NCBI GenBank assembly: GCA_014379235.1
Contig: JACMMD010000540.1
Location: 1-9,312, forward strand
Source of the DNA: Anaerolineae bacterium
GTDB lineage: Bacteria; Chloroflexota; Anaerolineae; Aggregatilineales; Phototrophicaceae
Length of the DNA: 9,312 bases
Direction of reading: 5' to 3'
This document shows, piece after piece, positions 6,120-9,312 of the stretch (positions are counted from its first letter, which is position 1; each line of letters opens with the position of its first letter). The position numbers and the translations under genes are program-made. The notes under the pieces are model-generated. The model saw only the letters and a program-made list of their open reading frames with translations. It made no database searches and was not told the DNA's origin.

Positions 6120-6815
6120 ATGTCCGGGAAGATCGATCATCAAGTCTGGAGTCAGCAGCCCAAAATGCTGGCCGAACGCTGTCGCGGATTGGCGCTGATA
6201 TGGACTCCAGATGTCAATTGGTTCAATAACGACTGGCTGGGCCCGACGCCGCACTGTCACGAAGACGCGACGGAAATCGGTTATATGGCGCAGGGTCAGC
6301 TTGAAATAGAGGTAGGCGGCAGCAAGCGCGTTTATAAAGCTGGCGACTTTATCATCATGCCGCCGAACAAGTATCATAACTACTGGTTCACGGGTGATGA
6401 GACTGCGTGCTTCTTCGTCGTCGTCGGGCCGAATCATAAGTTTCGCCGCCTGAAAACATCGGATTTCACGCCGGATATGCACGAGGGCGATGCGCCCTAT
6501 GCCAACGTGTTCAGCAGCGATACGCTGCCCTCGAACGAACATTTCAAAGTCGAGAAGGTCACGCTGCAACCGGGCGAAAGCGAAGGCGAACACGCCGTTG
6601 ACCAGCGAGATCGTGTCGTTTACATCGTTTCAGGGACGGCGCAGGTTCGGCTGCATACCTTCTCCGGCCCACTGGCGGCGAATCAATTTGTGCATATTCC
6701 GGGGTCTACCCGCCACGAAATCAGCAACAGCGGTTACGAGCCGCTGACCTATATCTCGATGATTATCACCGACCCTGACACGGTGCATGGTACTGAGCTA
6801 AAAGAGGACGAGTAA
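6120..6815 (+). CDS. Two-domain cupin protein, probable sugar or sugar-acid metabolism enzyme
   Basis: Soluble bicupin of 231 residues. The first cupin has a complete metal site: H45 and H47 (PHCH), E52, then the G59 spacing of motif one, and H86 in the second motif (GDFIIMPPNKYH). This indicates a bound divalent metal and possible isomerase, epimerase or dioxygenase chemistry. The second cupin, about residues 140-217, keeps H158 and H199 (STRHEISNSG) but has no HxH pair or clear Glu, so it is degenerate and may be structural or regulatory. It sits between the permeases and the isomerase and abuts the next gene with no gap (TAA then ATG). Cupins in such operons often act on uronates or other sugar acids, or bind the ligand. 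No specific reaction can be assigned. Confidence 0.85.
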   Translation: MSGKIDHQVWSQQPKMLAERCRGLALIWTPDVNWFNNDWLGPTPHCHEDATEIGYMAQGQLEIEVGGSKRVYKAGDFIIMPPNKYHNYWFTGDETACFFVVVGPNHKFRRLKTSDFTPDMHEGDAPYANVFSSDTLPSNEHFKVEKVTLQPGESEGEHAVDQRDRVVYIVSGTAQVRLHTFSGPLAANQFVHIPGSTRHEISNSGYEPLTYISMIITDPDTVHGTELKEDE

Positions 6816-7604
6816 ATGGCGCTGCGTTTTGCGTACAGCACGATCAATTGGGGAACGAAATGCGATCTCGCCGCGATGTTCGGCGAAATCCGCGATGCGG
6901 GTTGGGAAGCCGTAGAACTGTTCGATCACTCGCTCGACTGGATGGGAACACCGGATAACCTGCGCCAACTGCTTGGCGGGCTAAAAGTGGCGACGTTCTT
7001 CGGCGGGTTGGAAGTTCCGGTCAGCGCCGAGTCGCTCAACATCCACAAGCGGCGCATGGAATATGCGGCGCTGTTCGACACCGAGCAGTACGGGCTGGTT
7101 GGCGGCGGACGTTTGCGTATGCGCCCACCGAACGAGGCCGAATACAGCAACCTCGCGGCGGCCTGTGAAGAACTGGCGGAGCATGGCGCGGGATTGGGTA
7201 TCGAAATTGGCTATCACCCGCACACCGCTTGCACGATTGAAACCGAAGAAGAAATCGACATTCTGCTGGCGAAGACGCAAAAGACGCAGCTATGCCTCGA
7301 TGTGTCGCATATCGCGCTGGTTGACGAAGACCCTGTGACGCAGCTTGCCAAGTACAAGGCGCGCACCAGCTACGTTCATATGAAGGACTGGGCAAAGGGT
7401 AAGTTTGTCGAACTTGGCGAAGGCAGCGTAGGCATCGACTTTCCAACGATTCTGGCATGGTTGGACGAGCAGCAGTCTAGTGGTTGGATCGTCATCGAGA
7501 ACAGCCGCAGCGATATTTCGCCGGCCCATAGCGCGCAGTTCAACGCCGATTACATTCGTAAATTGGGCTACTCGTTGAACCTCGCTGAAGGGGTGGCGCG
7601 ATGA
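6816..7604 (+). CDS. Sugar phosphate isomerase/epimerase family protein (xylose isomerase-like TIM barrel)
   Basis: TIM-barrel enzyme of the AP-endonuclease-2/xylose-isomerase-like superfamily, 262 residues, the normal size of the single-domain group (IolE, IolI, hydroxypyruvate isomerase and sugar epimerases). Probable metal ligands at strand ends are E130 (GIEIGYHPHT), D162 with H165 (CLDVSHI), H188 (YVHMKDW) and E228 (IVIENSRSD), the typical pattern of a divalent-metal isomerase or dehydratase. VELGEGSVGIDFPTIL at about 198-213 matches the usual GEGxIDF loop. GAGGA-type bases just before the start act as ribosome site, and the ATG follows the cupin stop directly. The last codons overlap the next gene by four bases (ATGA), coupling it to the oxidoreductase. 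The pair resembles inositol or keto-sugar pathways. Confidence 0.92.
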   Translation: MALRFAYSTINWGTKCDLAAMFGEIRDAGWEAVELFDHSLDWMGTPDNLRQLLGGLKVATFFGGLEVPVSAESLNIHKRRMEYAALFDTEQYGLVGGGRLRMRPPNEAEYSNLAAACEELAEHGAGLGIEIGYHPHTACTIETEEEIDILLAKTQKTQLCLDVSHIALVDEDPVTQLAKYKARTSYVHMKDWAKGKFVELGEGSVGIDFPTILAWLDEQQSSGWIVIENSRSDISPAHSAQFNADYIRKLGYSLNLAEGVAR

Positions 7605-8797
7605 CGCTTTCCGTCGCTTTAGTAGGCTGCGGCGGCATGGGCCGCCGCCATGTTCTCGGCATGAAGAAACTTCATGCGGCGGGGCACATGAACTTTGATC
7701 TCGCCGCCGTGTGCGATGTGTTCCCTGAAAGCGCCGCCAAGCTGGCCGGCCTCGCGGAAGAATTGATGGGACACCGCCCTGACGAATATCACGACTTTAG
7801 CACGATGCTGCGCCAAGCCAAACCGGACGCGATCATCATCACGACGACACCGGAGACGCATACCGACATCGGCATCGAAGCGCTGACTGCTGGCATCCAT
7901 GTTCTGGCTGAAAAGCCCGTTACGCTGACTGTTGCCGAAGGACGGCGCTTGGTGGAAGCGGCGAGAGCGGCTAATCGCAAGCTGGCAGTGGCCGAAAATT
8001 ATCGCCGTGACCCCATCAACCGTCTTGGCAAAGCGCTGCTGGACAGTGGCGCAATCGGCAAGCCGTTCATGATGACGCAGGAGTCATCCGGCGCGGGTGA
8101 GTTCGTCATCATCACCCCGTGGCGGCATCGCAAAGATCGCGGCGGCATCGTGGTTGATATGGGTGTCCACTACACTGACATCCTCGAATACTACATGGGA
8201 CTGCTCGGCGATGTGTTCGCTATGAACGCTGTTGTAGATGAGCAGCGCGTCGATAAAGAGGGCAATCTGCATCCCGCCGATGCCGAAGATTTGTCGGTGG
8301 GCGTGGCGCGTTTCCAGAACGGCGCGATTGCCAACTGGATGTTGAGCATGGCCGGACGCGGCGACGGTTATTTTCATCGCGCCATCTATGGGACGGGTGG
8401 CTCACTGGTCATCCCCGAAGATCGTTCGGGCAAGCCGCTCAAGCTCAACCAGCGCCGCGACGGAAAAGATACACCCGTCGAAGATTTGCTGGCGCTCGTA
8501 CCCGACTTTGCGCTCGATGAAGTGACCGCCGCCTTGTTCGGCGCAGAACGTTTGGCGACTTATTCGCTGGCGTGGGCCGACATCGACGCCAACTTGCTGG
8601 GCATTGAACAGGCGGATTTCGTGGCCGCCATCGAACAGAACCGCGAACCCGAAGTCACGGGCGAGATGGGCTTGCGCTCACTAGCGGCGGTGTTTGGCTT
8701 CTTGGAGTCGGAACTCGTCGGGCGTCCGGTGACGGTTGACGAGATTTTGAGCGGCAGCAGCATGGTCTATGAAGCGCAGCTCGTAGGAGCGCCCTGA
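7601..8797 (+). CDS. Gfo/Idh/MocA family oxidoreductase
   Basis: NAD(P)-dependent dehydrogenase of 398 residues. The Rossmann domain starts at residue 4, with GCGGMG at 9-14 and the acidic cofactor residue region VCDV at 37-40. ITTTPETH at 80-87 is followed by the family signature AEKP at 103-106, with K105 the catalytic lysine. Then come ENYRR (132-136) and the C-terminal domain with GGIVVDMGVHYTDIL (181-195), where D186 and H190 are the usual catalytic or binding residues. Family members oxidise or reduce sugars, inositols or glycosides, often at C2, C3 or C1. The length is a little above the inositol dehydrogenase norm. It overlaps the upstream isomerase by four bases, and the next gene begins one base after its stop, so the three proteins probably act in consecutive steps. 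Cofactor and substrate are not determinable here. Confidence 0.95.
   Translation: MTLSVALVGCGGMGRRHVLGMKKLHAAGHMNFDLAAVCDVFPESAAKLAGLAEELMGHRPDEYHDFSTMLRQAKPDAIIITTTPETHTDIGIEALTAGIHVLAEKPVTLTVAEGRRLVEAARAANRKLAVAENYRRDPINRLGKALLDSGAIGKPFMMTQESSGAGEFVIITPWRHRKDRGGIVVDMGVHYTDILEYYMGLLGDVFAMNAVVDEQRVDKEGNLHPADAEDLSVGVARFQNGAIANWMLSMAGRGDGYFHRAIYGTGGSLVIPEDRSGKPLKLNQRRDGKDTPVEDLLALVPDFALDEVTAALFGAERLATYSLAWADIDANLLGIEQADFVAAIEQNREPEVTGEMGLRSLAAVFGFLESELVGRPVTVDEILSGSSMVYEAQLVGAP
8785..8789 (+). promoter_or_regulatory. Ribosome binding site for the last gene
   Basis: AGGAG lies nine bases before ATG 8799, within the end of the oxidoreductase gene. It supports 8799 as start in preference to the later in-frame ATG at 8817. 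Confidence 0.6.
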
Positions 8798-8798
8798 T

Positions 8799-9312
8799 AT
8801 GGACTGGACAACGCAAATGGATTTCGGTGTCGTTCATCCGCTGGTGTTTTTTGAATGCCGCGCTGGTGAAGGGCCGATCCTCGAAACGCTGCCAGCAATC
8901 GTTGACGATCCCGTTTTCGGGGCAATCGAAATCGCGCCGATCAAGAATCCCGAAATCCGCGCTAAAGCCCGCGCTCTGCTGGCCAGCGCGCAGATTCAGG
9001 TGGTCTACCTGCCGATTCTGCCGATCATCGTGGAGAATCTGGACATTGCCAGCGCTGATCCAGCCGAACGCGCCGCCGTCATCACACGCATGAAAGCGTT
9101 GATCGACGAAGCGATTGAATTCAACTCGCCGCTGGCCATGATTACCGGCCCGCGTGATGTTGCCGTTGAGGAACGCGAAGCGGCGACGGCAAGGCTGGTT
9201 GAGGACTTGCAAGAACTCTGCGATTACGCGGCGGCACAGTCGCGCAGCCAACTGCTGCACATCACGTTCGAGAACTTTGACCGCGACATCGAAAAGAAGC
9301 GGCTGATCGGGC
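8799..9312 (+). CDS. Second sugar phosphate isomerase/epimerase-like TIM-barrel protein, N-terminal part (3' end outside window)
   Basis: An open frame of 171 codons runs without a stop to the right edge. It begins MDWTTQMDFGVVHPLVFFE one base after the oxidoreductase stop. The segments AIEIAPIKNPEIR, IQVVYLPILPI and SPLAMITGP look like alternating strands and helices of a TIM barrel. HITFENFDRDIEKKRLIG near the edge resembles the metal-Glu strand of xylose-isomerase-like sugar epimerases (E-x-F-D-R-D-x-x-K-K pattern). It differs clearly from the other isomerase in this operon, so it is a second, non-duplicate member. The Shine-Dalgarno AGGAG and tight spacing place it in the same operon. Because the C-terminal half is missing, the full metal site cannot be checked. 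Confidence 0.85.
   Translation, partial: MDWTTQMDFGVVHPLVFFECRAGEGPILETLPAIVDDPVFGAIEIAPIKNPEIRAKARALLASAQIQVVYLPILPIIVENLDIASADPAERAAVITRMKALIDEAIEFNSPLAMITGPRDVAVEEREAATARLVEDLQELCDYAAAQSRSQLLHITFENFDRDIEKKRLIG

Noticed and set aside
6090..6593. Antisense open frame of 167 codons
   Set aside because: Opposite the cupin gene, whose metal motifs and spacing make the plus strand the coding strand.
8655..9260. Antisense open frame of 201 codons
   Set aside because: Opposite the end of the oxidoreductase and the start of the second isomerase-like gene, both of which have clear protein features and ribosome sites.

Overview
The window is a bacterial carbohydrate or sugar-acid uptake and catabolism locus of moderate GC, with ten protein-coding genes packed almost end to end. 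No rRNA, tRNA, CRISPR array, insertion sequence or phage gene is visible. The ABC transporter type, a secreted binding protein with an ordinary Sec signal and no lipobox cysteine, and the general style of the genes would fit a monoderm environmental bacterium such as a Chloroflexota (Anaerolineae-like) lineage. That placement is an impression from the proteins, not a computed result.

Left module (1-1767, + strand): the C-terminal part of a short-chain dehydrogenase/reductase is followed 5 bases later by an enolase-superfamily sugar-acid dehydratase. Its visible active-site residues match the galactonate dehydratase (DgoD) pattern. Together they could oxidise a sugar and then dehydrate the aldonate to a 2-keto-3-deoxy acid. 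A highly symmetric repeat and hairpin (1771-1837) separates this module from a convergent GntR/FCD-family regulator (1835-2536, - strand).

Control region (2521-2861): this is the most striking non-coding part. The + strand carries a consensus-perfect sigma-70 promoter, TTGACA-17 bp-TATAAT, whose spacer is filled by the 15-bp palindrome ATTCGAAATTCGAAT. Further TTCGAA-centred sites lie just downstream of the -10 box and in a perfect 16-bp palindrome covering the regulator's own start codon. The simplest reading is that the GntR protein represses the transporter operon and itself from these sites. About 260 bases of leader then precede the binding-protein gene.

Right module (2862-9312, + strand): an ABC sugar importer (binding protein and two MalF/MalG-type permeases, no ATPase gene), a two-domain cupin, a TIM-barrel sugar isomerase/epimerase, a Gfo/Idh/MocA oxidoreductase, and a second TIM-barrel isomerase-like gene cut by the window end. 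From the first permease onward, gaps are -4 to +7 bases, indicating one translationally coupled operon. A 16-bp-stem hairpin after the binding-protein gene probably lets that protein be made in excess of the permeases.

Taken together, the substrate is probably a sugar, sugar acid, glycoside or cyclitol imported by the ABC system, then oxidised and isomerised by the MocA/TIM-barrel set. The SDR and dehydratase handle an aldonate step. The exact substrate cannot be read from the sequence.
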